DNA of 64,000 nt from UBA1756 sp045222555 (GCA_045222555.1 JBGUYY010000091.1:62001-126000), one strand, 5' to 3'; counted from the first letter of the stretch, positions 42,527 through 52,953 are shown. Notes: generated by a model from the letters alone, not told the origin. Numbers and translations: made by a program.

Positions 42527-44986
42527 GTGTTTTATCCCGATACTTTTGAAGAGAAAATAGGCTTCGACCAGATTCGTCAGCTGCTGTCGGCTCGCTGCAT
42601 CAGCGCCATGGGCCGCCGCGAAGTGGAAGCTATGCAGTGTGGCGTGGATAGAATAGAGGTGGAGAATAATCTTCTGGAAACTAATGAGTTCAAACAGCTC
42701 ACTCTCCTCGACGATCCCTTCCCGGCACAAGACTACAACGACCTGCTGCCGGTGCTCGCCCACATCGCCATTGAGGGCACCCATATCGAACTTGACGAGC
42801 TGGCCGGTCTGCGCGGACTCATCCAAGCCGTAGTCAACACCGTGGTCTATTTCCGCGCCCGTCACGACGACGGCAAATACCCGCACCTGTGGCACCTCTG
42901 CGAAGATATCCTCCTCGAAAAGGAACTCCTCGCCGCCATCAACCGCGTGCTTGACCCCAAAGGCAACCTCCGCGACGACGCCTCCCCGGAACTCCGCCGC
43001 ATCAAGAGCACCATCATCCGCATCTCCAACGACGCCGACCACCGCATCCGCAAACTGCTCGTGCAAGCCAAGCAGGACGGCATCGCGAAGGAAGACGCCG
43101 AGATGACCGTGCGCGACGGCCGCCTTTGCATCCCCGTGCAGGCACAGTTCAAACGCCGCCTCCAAGGTTTCATCCACGACGAGTCGGCCACCGGCCAGAC
43201 GGTCTTCATCGAACCTACCGAGGTGTTCGCCGCCAACAACGAACTCCGCGACCTTATCAACGCCGAAAAACGCGAGCTCATCCGCATCCTCACCGAACTC
43301 ACCGACACCATCCGCATATCCATCCCTAACCTCCGCGACTACCACCGCTTCATCGGCCATATCGACTTCGTGCGCGCCAAAGCTTTGCTCGCCATCGATA
43401 TCAACGCAGGCCTTCCGCACCTCTTCGACCACCCCGTGTTGCACCTCCATAAAGCCACCCACCCCTTGTTGCTCCTGAAATTCAAGAGCCTCGGTAAAAC
43501 GGTGGAAAAACTTACCATAGAACTGCATCCGCAACAGCGCATCCTTATCATCTCCGGCCCGAATGCAGGCGGCAAGTCAGTGTGCCTCAAAACGATAGGT
43601 CTCCTCCAGTATATGCTGCAATGCGGCCTTTTGGTGCCCGCCGACGAGCAGTCGGAGATGGGGCTGTTCACCGACTTTTTCATCGACATGGGCGATGAGC
43701 AGTCTATTGAGAACGACCTCAGCACCTACAGCTCCCACCTGCGCAACCTCAAGGTGATGTTGGAGAACCTGAACCCACAGTCGCTGTTCCTGATCGATGA
43801 GTTCGGTTCCGGCACAGAGCCCACCCTCGGCGCGGCCATGGCTGAAGCCTCTCTCGAAGCTTTCTACACCAGCGGCGCCTTCGGCGTGGTGACTACCCAC
43901 TACGGCAACCTCAAACTGTTCCCCGACACCCACCCCGAGGCGGTCAACGGGGCCATGCTCTTCGACACCCAGCAGCTGCGCCCTCTCTATATCCTCAAAG
44001 TCGGCAACCCGGGCAGCTCGTTCACCTACGAAATCGCCCAGAAAATCGGCTTCCCGCAGTCCATCATCGACAACGCCATCGCCAAGTCGGGCACTGCCCA
44101 GATCGACTATGAACGGAAATTGCAGGAGATTGAGGTCGCCAAACTCGAAATCGACGAAAAACTGAAAACCGTGCGCTCCGCCGACGACCAGCTGGCCAGA
44201 ATGGTGACCGAATACGGCGAGAAATTCGGTGAGCTGGAGAAACAACGGAAAGAGATTTTGCAAAAAGCTAAAAATCAGGCCACCTCCATTATTGAAAATG
44301 CTAATAAGCTGGTCGAAAAGACAATACGAGATATCAAGGAGGCGAAGGCCGATCCCGTGAAGACGCGTACCATCCGCAAGGAGGCCGAAAAAGCCAAGCA
44401 GCAGATGCAGGAAGAGATGGATCATTTTGAGAAGAAAGAGGGTCCGCAACCCGCTGTGCCGCTGAAATATACCCGTCCGCTGAAGCCGAAAACCGAAAAG
44501 AAACCTGAGGATACGGAGATTAGGGTAGGGGATTCTGTTTTTATTGTGGATATTCAAACCGTTGGAGAAGTTTCCAGCATCAATGGACAGGATGTGGTGG
44601 TGGATTTCAACTCGGTTTCTTTCCGAACATCATTAAAAAAACTCACCAAAATCAGCAAGCGGGAAGCCAACAATGTGAAGAAGCACGGGATGAAGATGGT
44701 GGGCACCGGCACCCTCAGCGACCTGATGAACCAGAAAATTGCCAGTTTCAACCCCACACTCGACCTGCGTGGCGCCCGTGTGGATGAGGCAATTGCCGAA
44801 CTGGAACCCTATATCGACGAGGCCGTCCTGCTAAGCGTGCATCAGGTGCGCATCCTGCACGGAAAAGGCAACGGCATCTTGCGGAAAGTGGTGCGCGAGC
44901 AGCTTTCCCACCGCCGCGATGTCATCAGCTTCACAGATGAACCCCTTGAACTGGGCGGCTACGGGGTGACTGTAGTTCAGTTATAA
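42527..44986 (+). CDS. mutS2: MutS2-family ATPase/endonuclease
   Basis: 819 residues starting with GTG. The ATPase core has Walker A SGPNAGGKSV (about 343-351), Walker B LFLIDEFGSGTEP and the following DNA-clamp-like coiled coil (about 520-640). The C-terminal 80 residues form a Smr domain (LDLRGARVDEAI ... LRILHGKGNGILR). MutS2 suppresses recombination or, in several bacteria, splits collided ribosomes; which applies here is not known. Overall length is normal. Confidence 0.93.
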   Translation: MFYPDTFEEKIGFDQIRQLLSARCISAMGRREVEAMQCGVDRIEVENNLLETNEFKQLTLLDDPFPAQDYNDLLPVLAHIAIEGTHIELDELAGLRGLIQAVVNTVVYFRARHDDGKYPHLWHLCEDILLEKELLAAINRVLDPKGNLRDDASPELRRIKSTIIRISNDADHRIRKLLVQAKQDGIAKEDAEMTVRDGRLCIPVQAQFKRRLQGFIHDESATGQTVFIEPTEVFAANNELRDLINAEKRELIRILTELTDTIRISIPNLRDYHRFIGHIDFVRAKALLAIDINAGLPHLFDHPVLHLHKATHPLLLLKFKSLGKTVEKLTIELHPQQRILIISGPNAGGKSVCLKTIGLLQYMLQCGLLVPADEQSEMGLFTDFFIDMGDEQSIENDLSTYSSHLRNLKVMLENLNPQSLFLIDEFGSGTEPTLGAAMAEASLEAFYTSGAFGVVTTHYGNLKLFPDTHPEAVNGAMLFDTQQLRPLYILKVGNPGSSFTYEIAQKIGFPQSIIDNAIAKSGTAQIDYERKLQEIEVAKLEIDEKLKTVRSADDQLARMVTEYGEKFGELEKQRKEILQKAKNQATSIIENANKLVEKTIRDIKEAKADPVKTRTIRKEAEKAKQQMQEEMDHFEKKEGPQPAVPLKYTRPLKPKTEKKPEDTEIRVGDSVFIVDIQTVGEVSSINGQDVVVDFNSVSFRTSLKKLTKISKREANNVKKHGMKMVGTGTLSDLMNQKIASFNPTLDLRGARVDEAIAELEPYIDEAVLLSVHQVRILHGKGNGILRKVVREQLSHRRDVISFTDEPLELGGYGVTVVQL

Positions 44987-44996
44987 TAAATTGAAA

Positions 44997-46733
<1,737 letters not shown>

Positions 46734-46742
46734 TCGCCCATC

Positions 46743-47837
46743 ATGAGAAAAGCCCTTTTCATCTCCCAAAACAGTATCCGCATTTTACTCGGTATCATGC
46801 TGATTGTCAGCGCTGTCATGAAAGTGCTGTCGTTGGATACCTTTGTGATGTATGTGTATAGTTTCAAAATCCTCTCGTTCGTGCTGACCGAGATTGCCTG
46901 TAGGGTGCTGATTGCCATTGAGATGATGCTGGGCGTGATGCTTATGCTGAAACTGCGCTACCGGTGGGTGTGGTGGATCACGATGGCCATGATGGTGGGC
47001 TTCACTTTTTTCTTGGTCTATACCGTGATCTTCCGCAACGACAGCAATTGTCACTGTTTCGGCGACATCATCGAGGTGAAGCCGCTTATATCCATTTTCA
47101 AGAATTTGGGCATCATAGCGGTAATGATGCTGGTGTATGGACGTTGTGAGCGCAGTTTATGTGTGGGATGGTTAAAGAATGAAGAGGGAAAGGAGAAATT
47201 TGTCTTCCGCTTAGTACCCGACCGCGATGTCTTTCTGACGGAAAATCAGTACTCAAAAAAGGCCAAGGTCTGCATCTATACCCTTGCTGGATTGCTGGTG
47301 TTTGTGGCCACCTTTGTCTGTTTCCCGCCGACGGCCATTTACAATAAATTGTTCTCCAAGAATGAGTTGGTGGCAACTCCTGTATATGAAAAGGCGGTGA
47401 AGGATTCGCTGGTGTATCTGCACTATGAGAATATTCGCTATGATGCCGCCCGCGATACAGTAACCTTTAAAAGCGACACGAGCTATTTCACGGCGAAAAA
47501 AGGCACTTACATCGTGCCGGTGGTGAGTGCGGGGTGCAAATATTGCAAGCAGAGCTGTGAGTTCATGCACAACATCTTTGAGCGCAACGAGCTGCCTGCC
47601 GACCATCTGGTGTTCTGGATGTGGGGTGCCAACAACCAACACTGTGCAAGTTTCATCCGGATTACAAAAAGCTGGGAGCATGATGTATACCGCATCAGTC
47701 CCACCTTAGCCATCGACATGGTGTATGGCACTTTCCCAACATTCCTCGTGGTGCGCGATGGCAAAATCATTGATGCCTTCGGCTACCGTGGAATAGAGGA
47801 GCGAAAGATTGTGAATTATGTAAAGGGAACAGAGTAG
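46743..47837 (+). CDS. MauE-like membrane protein fused to a thioredoxin-like domain
   Basis: 364 residues. The N-terminal half has four membrane segments and the NCHCFGDII motif typical of MauE/DoxX-like proteins. A further membrane segment near 180-200 leads to a periplasmic thioredoxin-like domain with SAGCKYCKQSC (a C-x2-C-x3-C arrangement) and FPTFLVV. It may exchange disulfides across the membrane, resembling BT_3928-type proteins. The start lies nine bases after the ABC ATPase gene. Confidence 0.85.
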   Translation: MRKALFISQNSIRILLGIMLIVSAVMKVLSLDTFVMYVYSFKILSFVLTEIACRVLIAIEMMLGVMLMLKLRYRWVWWITMAMMVGFTFFLVYTVIFRNDSNCHCFGDIIEVKPLISIFKNLGIIAVMMLVYGRCERSLCVGWLKNEEGKEKFVFRLVPDRDVFLTENQYSKKAKVCIYTLAGLLVFVATFVCFPPTAIYNKLFSKNELVATPVYEKAVKDSLVYLHYENIRYDAARDTVTFKSDTSYFTAKKGTYIVPVVSAGCKYCKQSCEFMHNIFERNELPADHLVFWMWGANNQHCASFIRITKSWEHDVYRISPTLAIDMVYGTFPTFLVVRDGKIIDAFGYRGIEERKIVNYVKGTE

Positions 47838-47839
47838 CG

Positions 47840-48061
47840 TTACTGCTCGCAGACCCACGTTTTGTTGGTGGCGAAGACAGTGTCTTTGTTCATCCTAAAC
47901 TGTTTGTCCTGACACTCTTCTTTGGTCATTTTACCATAGTTATGTTCTTCGTTAGCAGCTTCGGTGCTGGGGTGTACGCCGGTGCACACGCAGTCGCGTT
48001 TGCATGAAACTGACAGGATGACGATGATGGCCAAGAAGAAAATCGCGCTTATTTTTTTCAT
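47840..48061 (-). CDS. Small Cys-rich lipoprotein
   Basis: 73 residues starting at ATG 48061. The lipobox VSC is followed by KRDCVCTG, giving a Cys-x3-Cys-x-Cys start to the mature protein, with further Cys residues at EECQDK and the final WVCEQ. The same pattern occurs in the lipoprotein at 61781-61996, so the two are probably paralogues. Function unknown. It is convergent with the MauE-like gene, two bases apart. Confidence 0.7.
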   Translation of the reverse strand: MKKISAIFFLAIIVILSVSCKRDCVCTGVHPSTEAANEEHNYGKMTKEECQDKQFRMNKDTVFATNKTWVCEQ

Positions 48062-48140
48062 ACGTATGATGAATTTGCAAATTGAGCTGCAAAAATACAA
48101 CAATTATTTACGTAATTGCAATTTTGTTGGAATTTTTTTG

Positions 48141-48234
48141 TAATTTTGCCTCGTTGTTCGTTCCGAAGCTTGAACGGGTGGACGGCGGGCATCAGACATA
48201 TTGAAAAGGCGTTGAGTCAACGTCTTATCTGCGG
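48141..48234 (+). repeat. Promoter-bearing ~95-nt element, copy B
   Basis: Starts with TAATTTTG (48141-48148), has the block GTTGTTCGTTC, and ends with GAGTCAACGTCTTATCTGCG near 48214-48233; CGTTGAGTCAACG forms a small perfect hairpin. It aligns with copy A at 17658-17757. It sits in the 430-base space between the Cys-rich lipoprotein and the secreted protein at 48492. Confidence 0.6.
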
Positions 48235-48479
48235 CACACAGAATCTGGTAAATTCGAAATCTTCCGCACGATAGGGCAGTGTTCAATGCCCATAGGTTTG
48301 TGTATTTGTTTAATATACAACAGCGTGGGCTTCGGCATTGCTTGTTCTCGGAAGATAGGCATTACCAGAGCCTTGTGTGCGGGATGAGCGATGATTTCAG
48401 ATTCCCGCGCTTCTTTTTTATGTTTTGAAATGTGAATCCAATAATTTGCCTTGGGGAATCTGGCATAGAAAACATTCAA
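48225..48479 (-). CDS. Doubtful small ORF (84 residues)
   Basis: An open frame on the minus strand from ATG 48479 with protein-like composition (HISKHKKEARESEIIAHP, then KPTLLYIKQIHKPMGIEHCP). It recalls the remnant of a longer gene, but I recognise no family and see no clear promoter box. Its 3' end overlaps repeat copy B. Its 5' end comes within 13 bases of the divergent 48492 gene, so it may be a remnant or a chance frame. Confidence 0.25.
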   Translation of the reverse strand: MNVFYARFPKANYWIHISKHKKEARESEIIAHPAHKALVMPIFREQAMPKPTLLYIKQIHKPMGIEHCPIVRKISNLPDSVCRR

Positions 48480-48491
48480 ACATTAAAAAAG

Positions 48492-48992
48492 ATGAAATCG
48501 AAAGTTTTGATGTGTCTGTTTCTGAGTGCCTTAATGTCTTTCGGTTATTTCTCTGCCCGTGCGCAGCAGTCAAAACTAGTAGTCGGTGTGCTTATCGTGG
48601 ATGACATTGACGATAGCGACCCCGACCTGCTGACCGAAAGCGCCGTGGTGAGTGACGACGTTTATTACGACGGAAAGATTCTGATTGCCGCTGGCACGCC
48701 GGTCATCATGGATATCCAATACCAGCACCGCCGCGGACTGGGCGTTCCCGCTTCGGTCACCGCAAGACCGGTCAGCACCACTGACATTTATGGACAATTA
48801 TGGCCTTTGAATGCCGATTCGCGTTCCGCTACAGGTAAAAACCGCCGTGGGGCAGCCATAGGCTGCGGGGTGACTTTCGGTATTGTGGCTTTCCCTGTCG
48901 GCTTATTATTTTTGTGTATCAAAGGTGGTAATGCCGAAATTGAGGAAGGCACCCAAATGGTGGCGACTATCAATGTACAGAAAATTAAATAA
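48492..48992 (+). CDS. Secreted protein with C-terminal membrane segment, unknown
   Basis: 166 residues from ATG 48492; a signal peptide ends at SARAQ. The middle (DGKILIAAGTPVIMDIQYQHRRG) is strand-rich, and a hydrophobic segment lies near 124-143 (GCGVTFGIVAFPVGLLFLC). No family recognised. A longer frame to 48432 would place 20 unrelated residues before the signal peptide. It opens a run of four secreted or lipoprotein genes. Confidence 0.65.
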   Translation: MKSKVLMCLFLSALMSFGYFSARAQQSKLVVGVLIVDDIDDSDPDLLTESAVVSDDVYYDGKILIAAGTPVIMDIQYQHRRGLGVPASVTARPVSTTDIYGQLWPLNADSRSATGKNRRGAAIGCGVTFGIVAFPVGLLFLCIKGGNAEIEEGTQMVATINVQKIK

Positions 48993-49012
48993 ATCCATTG
49001 TTATTTTATAAA

Positions 49013-50122
49013 ATGAAGAGAATCAGTATTTTAATGATGATTTTGTGGGGCATTCAAGGAATGTTCGCACAAAATAACAACGCGAATGTACAGCCTCCGC
49101 AGGGCGCGGTGTTGGTGCCGGGTACTGCTGACTTGTACGTTACCCCGTACGATGAGGTAAGCAAGATGCAGCGCAATGCCGCTGTGAGCGCCTGCGGCTG
49201 TAAAGGCGATGGATGGAGACTCCCCACCCTCGGCGAGTTGCAAATCATTTACAGTCACCGCTATGAGATGGATTTCGGTGAGGGATGGTACTGGACTGGC
49301 GAGAAAGTGCGCGGCGAGTTCAGGTTCTACGACCTTAACTTCAAGAACGGAAAGGTTCGGGAAGCCCCGTACGACAAGGAGGATTTCGTGCGCTGCGTGT
49401 GGAGCCGCAATCCCGCCCCTGCTCCCGCCAGCAACCTTCAGCCCATGCCGCAACAAAGCAACCCGCCGGTGCAACCCGCAGGCGATAGTTATTATGAAAA
49501 AGAAAATCAACAGCCCGCCATTGGAGAACTTCCTCAAATTCAACAGCCCCAGCAAAAAACAAAGCAAATGTCAGAAAGAGATGAGGAAAGACCTTATATA
49601 CATAGTTTGGGAATTGTGGGCGGAAGTTTGAACGGCATCTCCTATAAATTGTTTCCTGCTCCCAAATTCTCCATTATCTTTGACTTGGGTGTGCGGATAA
49701 CTGAAGCAGTCGGCGCTCATCAGTATCAGGATGTTAATAATGGCCGGTGGATCTCACGGAGCGGCTACTACTATGGGACTCCTGCTACTCTTGAACTCAA
49801 TGTGAACTTTATGCGCCAAGGGCATTTTGTAAAAGGACTGTATGGCATGATTGGCGGTGGTTCGTCATACGGATGGCATTTTGGGAGCCTGTACGCAAAT
49901 TACTATTATACCAGCGACTATGGATTTTACTCCATTTATGGCTCACATGGTAAGGCCGGGTGGAATCTGTTTCTTGGTCTGGAATATGTGTTTGATGCCC
50001 CTCTCTCTCTACAAGTTGACTTTCGTCCCGGCTTCGGTCTGTTGTTCAGTCCTGATTACACAGCACAATACTTCGACTGGGCATTAAACTTGTCATTCAG
50101 ATATACTTTTAAGGAGAATTAA
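49013..50122 (+). CDS. Two-part envelope protein: DUF1566-like domain plus beta-barrel-like domain
   Basis: 369 residues from ATG 49013, signal peptide ending at FAQ. Residues 25-130 contain GDGWRLPTLGELQIIYS, GWYWTGE and VRCVWSRN, the pattern of DUF1566/FISUMP-like domains. A Pro/Gln-rich linker (130-180) leads to a C-terminal 180 residues of alternating strands (LGLEYVF, LNLSFRYTF at the very end) resembling an outer-membrane beta barrel. The terminal Phe fits the barrel pattern. The start lies 20 bases after the previous gene. Confidence 0.7.
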   Translation: MKRISILMMILWGIQGMFAQNNNANVQPPQGAVLVPGTADLYVTPYDEVSKMQRNAAVSACGCKGDGWRLPTLGELQIIYSHRYEMDFGEGWYWTGEKVRGEFRFYDLNFKNGKVREAPYDKEDFVRCVWSRNPAPAPASNLQPMPQQSNPPVQPAGDSYYEKENQQPAIGELPQIQQPQQKTKQMSERDEERPYIHSLGIVGGSLNGISYKLFPAPKFSIIFDLGVRITEAVGAHQYQDVNNGRWISRSGYYYGTPATLELNVNFMRQGHFVKGLYGMIGGGSSYGWHFGSLYANYYYTSDYGFYSIYGSHGKAGWNLFLGLEYVFDAPLSLQVDFRPGFGLLFSPDYTAQYFDWALNLSFRYTFKEN

Positions 50123-50140
50123 TAATCAAATAATTAAAAT

Positions 50141-50581
50141 ATGAAAAAAGTTTTATTTTTGGGCATAACGATGCTCATGTTGGTGCTTACAGCATGTAAC
50201 AAAGAGAGTGAACAGAATATTGTAGGTTCTTGGAAACTCGTGCTTATGCAATATTCGTCTGAAACTAGTTATGGTTATAGTACAAGCGATAGTTATGCTG
50301 TTGCGGAGGATACTTACTATATTTTCCAAAAAAATGGAGTTTTCTATTATTGTGATTCAGACGGCATGTCAGATAGTGGTAAGTGGGCTTATCTTGATGG
50401 AAAGCTCGTAATAGGCGCGGAGACTTACGACATTGAGAATTTCTCTCACAAAGAAATGGATTTGGTCTATACTGAATATTATGAGGATTATTATGGAGAT
50501 GATGAATATGATTGGCAACGAACCACTTATCGGATGCATTTCAAGAGAGAAAAAGCCCCTAAAGATTATCTCAATAAATAA
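50141..50581 (+). CDS. Lipocalin-like lipoprotein
   Basis: 146 residues with lipobox LTAC (Cys19). IVGSWKLVLMQYSS followed by a YIFQKNGVFYY and DSGKWAYLDGKLVI block matches the common lipocalin-like repeat of Bacteroidota lipoproteins (a beta-barrel binding small molecules). Ligand unknown. It starts 18 bases after the preceding gene stop, so the run 48492-51355 is likely one operon. Confidence 0.72.
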   Translation: MKKVLFLGITMLMLVLTACNKESEQNIVGSWKLVLMQYSSETSYGYSTSDSYAVAEDTYYIFQKNGVFYYCDSDGMSDSGKWAYLDGKLVIGAETYDIENFSHKEMDLVYTEYYEDYYGDDEYDWQRTTYRMHFKREKAPKDYLNK

Positions 50582-50599
50582 CCGTCAAACCATCCCATC

Positions 50600-51355
50600 A
50601 TGAAAAAAACACTTCTTATCATCGGCGTACTGGCCGTCATTTTGACTTCTTGCAATAAAGAGGCTATTGTCAATTTCTCGTATACCACCACCACCAAGTA
50701 CGACTACGACTATGATGTTTATTATGTGGAGCTATCCACCATCAACTTGTCGGTGTATGCTGTCTCCTATATGTGGGAACTGGAAGGTCCCAATGGGAAT
50801 TTTTTGACCTCGTATTCCGAATCCCCTGTTTTCAAATGCTACCAGACGGGAGACTATGAATTGAGACTCTATGCCTACAGCAAAAATGGCGATTATAAAG
50901 TAGAAGCCAAACATATCTATATCAGTCCTTCAGGCGGTGGTGGCGGAGATGATCCCTATACGCCCACTAATTTCACCATCACATGGCTGCGCTTGGAGAA
51001 CATCCCGATGCTGGATGGCTCCAATGCCTCATGGGACACCGGACTCGTTGGCGGTGGCGACCCCGACATCTATTTCAAGATTTACAATGCCAACAACCAA
51101 GTGGTTTATACCAGCAACAAGGTGGAAGACTTAGGCTCATCCGATTTGCCGTACACATGGACGGGCGTAAATACTACACTCAGTTACAGTACCGATCAAT
51201 ATCACATCAAATTCTACGACCAAGATGGTTTGGATTCCGATGACCTGATGGCCAACTGTATTCTCGAGCCCGGTCATTTTACATACGGTTCCAATTCCTT
51301 TACATGGTACAACAACGAAATTGGTGTGCGTTTTGTGATAGGCCTTTCATGGTAA
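50600..51355 (+). CDS. Lipoprotein with PKD-like and C2-like domains
   Basis: 251 residues with lipobox LTSC. Residues 20-110 resemble a PKD/Ig fold (YMWELEGPNGN ... GDYELRLYAYS). A Gly-rich linker (112-118) precedes a C-terminal region whose YFKIYNANNQ and IKFYDQDGLDSDDLM blocks recall calcium-binding C2 domains (Asp-rich loop). Surface adhesion or calcium-dependent binding is possible but unproven. Last gene of the run before tRNA-Ser. Confidence 0.65.
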   Translation: MKKTLLIIGVLAVILTSCNKEAIVNFSYTTTTKYDYDYDVYYVELSTINLSVYAVSYMWELEGPNGNFLTSYSESPVFKCYQTGDYELRLYAYSKNGDYKVEAKHIYISPSGGGGGDDPYTPTNFTITWLRLENIPMLDGSNASWDTGLVGGGDPDIYFKIYNANNQVVYTSNKVEDLGSSDLPYTWTGVNTTLSYSTDQYHIKFYDQDGLDSDDLMANCILEPGHFTYGSNSFTWYNNEIGVRFVIGLSW

Positions 51356-51409
51356 AAAAGAATCGCGGAAAATTTTCGACCCTCCTGCCGAGCATGGCGA
51401 AAAAAGTTG

Positions 51410-51417
51410 TATTTTTG
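51410..51417 (+). promoter_or_regulatory. Promoter box for tRNA-Ser
   Basis: TATTTTTG followed by C, ending five bases before the tRNA 5' end at 51422, so the leader is very short. Confidence 0.5.
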
Positions 51418-51421
51418 CCGC

Positions 51422-51508
51422 GGAAAGTTGCCGGAGTGGTCGAACGGGGCAGACTCGAAATCTGTTGAACCCTTCGGGGTTCCGGGGGTTCGAATCCCTC
51501 ACTTTCCG
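51422..51508 (+). tRNA. tRNA-Ser (anticodon CGA)
   Basis: An 87-base cloverleaf with seven-base acceptor arms GGAAAGT and ACTTTCC, discriminator G, anticodon stem CAGA/TCTG with loop CTCGAAA (anticodon CGA), a long variable arm (GAACCCTTCGGGGTTC) typical of serine tRNA, and a T arm with GGTTCGAAT. The CCA end is not encoded. It reads UCG codons. Confidence 0.95.
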
Positions 51509-51516
51509 CAAACAAA

Positions 51517-51541
51517 AAGGCGATGCAAAATGCATCGCCTT
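51517..51541 (+). terminator. Hairpin terminator after tRNA-Ser
   Basis: AAGGCGATGCA and TGCATCGCCTT pair perfectly over 11 bases with a three-base AAA loop; the following AATTGTTT is only a weak T-run. Eight bases separate it from the tRNA 3' end. Confidence 0.75.
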
Positions 51542-51600
51542 AATTGTTTACAGGAAGCCGTCGACCGCTTGCGGTCGTAAGGCTGACGGGAAACAATTAA
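51540..51600. repeat. 61-bp long palindrome
   Basis: Outer arms TTAATTGTTT (51540-51549) and AAACAATTAA (51591-51600) match perfectly; inside are CCGTC/GACGG and the hairpin CGACCGC TT GCGGTCG (51562-51577). It could fold as a cruciform or structured RNA. It joins the terminator on one side and the tandem repeat on the other. Confidence 0.7.
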
Positions 51601-51865
51601 GCGGCCTTGCGGAGCAAGGGCCTTTGGTTTGCCAGGATGCCCGCGGCAGCGCAGGGGATCTTTAATCCCGAACGCATGTCGACAAAAAGCGAACGAAAGC
51701 GGCCATTGCGAAGCAAGGGCCTTTGGTTTGCCAGGACGCCCGCGGCAGCGAGGGGATCTTTAATCCCGAACGCATGTCGACAAAAAGCGAACGAAAGCGG
51801 CCATTGCGAAGCAAGGGCCTTTTGTTTGCCAGGACGCCCGCGGCAGCGCAGGGATATCCAATCCC
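51601..51865. repeat. 98-bp tandem repeat, about 2.7 copies
   Basis: Units start at 51601, 51699 and 51797 with GCGGCC; the first two are 98 bases each and nearly identical, the third is cut after about 66 bases. Each unit contains GGGGATCTTTAATCCC, a small hairpin (GGGAT/ATCCC). The unit is not a multiple of three bases, and open frames on both strands are therefore by-products. It lies between tRNA-Ser and the 3' end of the EamA gene. Confidence 0.85.
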
Positions 51866-51873
51866 CCTCACTT

Positions 51874-52869
51874 TTACACAAAAAACAAGCTTACGCCCGC
51901 CACACTGATCATCGCCCCGATGACCTCGCGCACCGTCACCCGCTGGTGAAACAACAACGCCGCCGGCGCAATGATGAGGATGGGCGTCAGCGCAAACAAC
52001 GTCTGCGCAATGCCCGCAGAGGTGTACTGCGTGGCCAACAGCGACAAACTCACCCCGACAAACGGGCCGAAAAAGGTGGAACCTAACGCACAGAGCATCG
52101 ACTTCCGGTCGTTCGCCGCCCGCCGGAGCTGCCCCATCCCGTCACGTGAAAACAATAGCAACAGCATCAGAAACCCCACCAGCCCAATCACCGTGCGGAT
52201 CATGGTGGCAGCGAATGGCATGCTGATCGACAAGGGTATCGGTATCAACGCCCCGTCGGGCACCATCTCCAAGGTGAGCCCACGCTGTAGGATGGCCGCA
52301 TCATAGTGCTGAAGTCCTATCTTGCTGAGTACCAGTCCTGCACCTTGACCGATGCCCGCCCCACACGCATACAGGATTCCCCGCAGCGGCAGGTTGAATT
52401 GCAACCCATGATGCCGCCCCGCTTCTCCCTCCTGCGGCGTGCGTTTCGACAAAATCGACAGGGCAATACCCGTCAGGGTGACCAACATGCCCACGATCGC
52501 TAACGGTCGCATCTGCTCGCCCAACAGCAACCGCCCCATGAGGGCCGCCGTAGGTGCCGACAAGGTCATAAAGAGCTGCCCGAACCGTGAACCGATAAGA
52601 ATATAGCCCTGAAACAGACAGTAGTCGCCGGCCACATAGCCCACCAACCCCGACAGCAACAGCCAGCCCCAGGTGGAACCATCTGCGAAACGGGGATAGG
52701 GCACCCCCATCACCAATGAAAGGGTGAGCACAAACAGCACGAGTGAAAATACCATACGCGCCACATTGAGCGGCAGCGATCCGATGCGCTTTGAGGCCAC
52801 CTCGGCAAACAAAGCCGTCACGGTCCACGATACCGCTACTGAAAGCGAGATAAATTCACCTAAAAACAT
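51874..52869 (-). CDS. EamA/DMT-family transporter
   Basis: 331 residues with ten hydrophobic segments in two five-helix EamA halves. It carries family features such as SAPTAALMGRLLLGEQM (end of the first half) and LFALTPILIIAPAALLFHQRV (second half). These proteins export metabolites such as amino acids; the substrate is unknown. The 85 bases upstream include a plausible start region but no firm promoter. Confidence 0.9.
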   Translation of the reverse strand: MFLGEFISLSVAVSWTVTALFAEVASKRIGSLPLNVARMVFSLVLFVLTLSLVMGVPYPRFADGSTWGWLLLSGLVGYVAGDYCLFQGYILIGSRFGQLFMTLSAPTAALMGRLLLGEQMRPLAIVGMLVTLTGIALSILSKRTPQEGEAGRHHGLQFNLPLRGILYACGAGIGQGAGLVLSKIGLQHYDAAILQRGLTLEMVPDGALIPIPLSISMPFAATMIRTVIGLVGFLMLLLLFSRDGMGQLRRAANDRKSMLCALGSTFFGPFVGVSLSLLATQYTSAGIAQTLFALTPILIIAPAALLFHQRVTVREVIGAMISVAGVSLFFV

Positions 52870-52953
52870 AAGGAAATAGCTGGTTTATCTTGCGTACGTC
52901 TCCAACTTCTCATACATAGAAATTTCGTGCGGCAAAAATACAACAATTTTGCC

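Noticed and set aside
42311..43534. 407-codon minus-strand frame covering the mutS2 start
   Set aside because: Would overlap the mutS2 promoter and coding region; no recognisable domain.
51597..51881. Open frames on both strands of the 98-bp tandem repeat
   Set aside because: The unit length is not a multiple of three, so frames change between units; no protein-like pattern persists.
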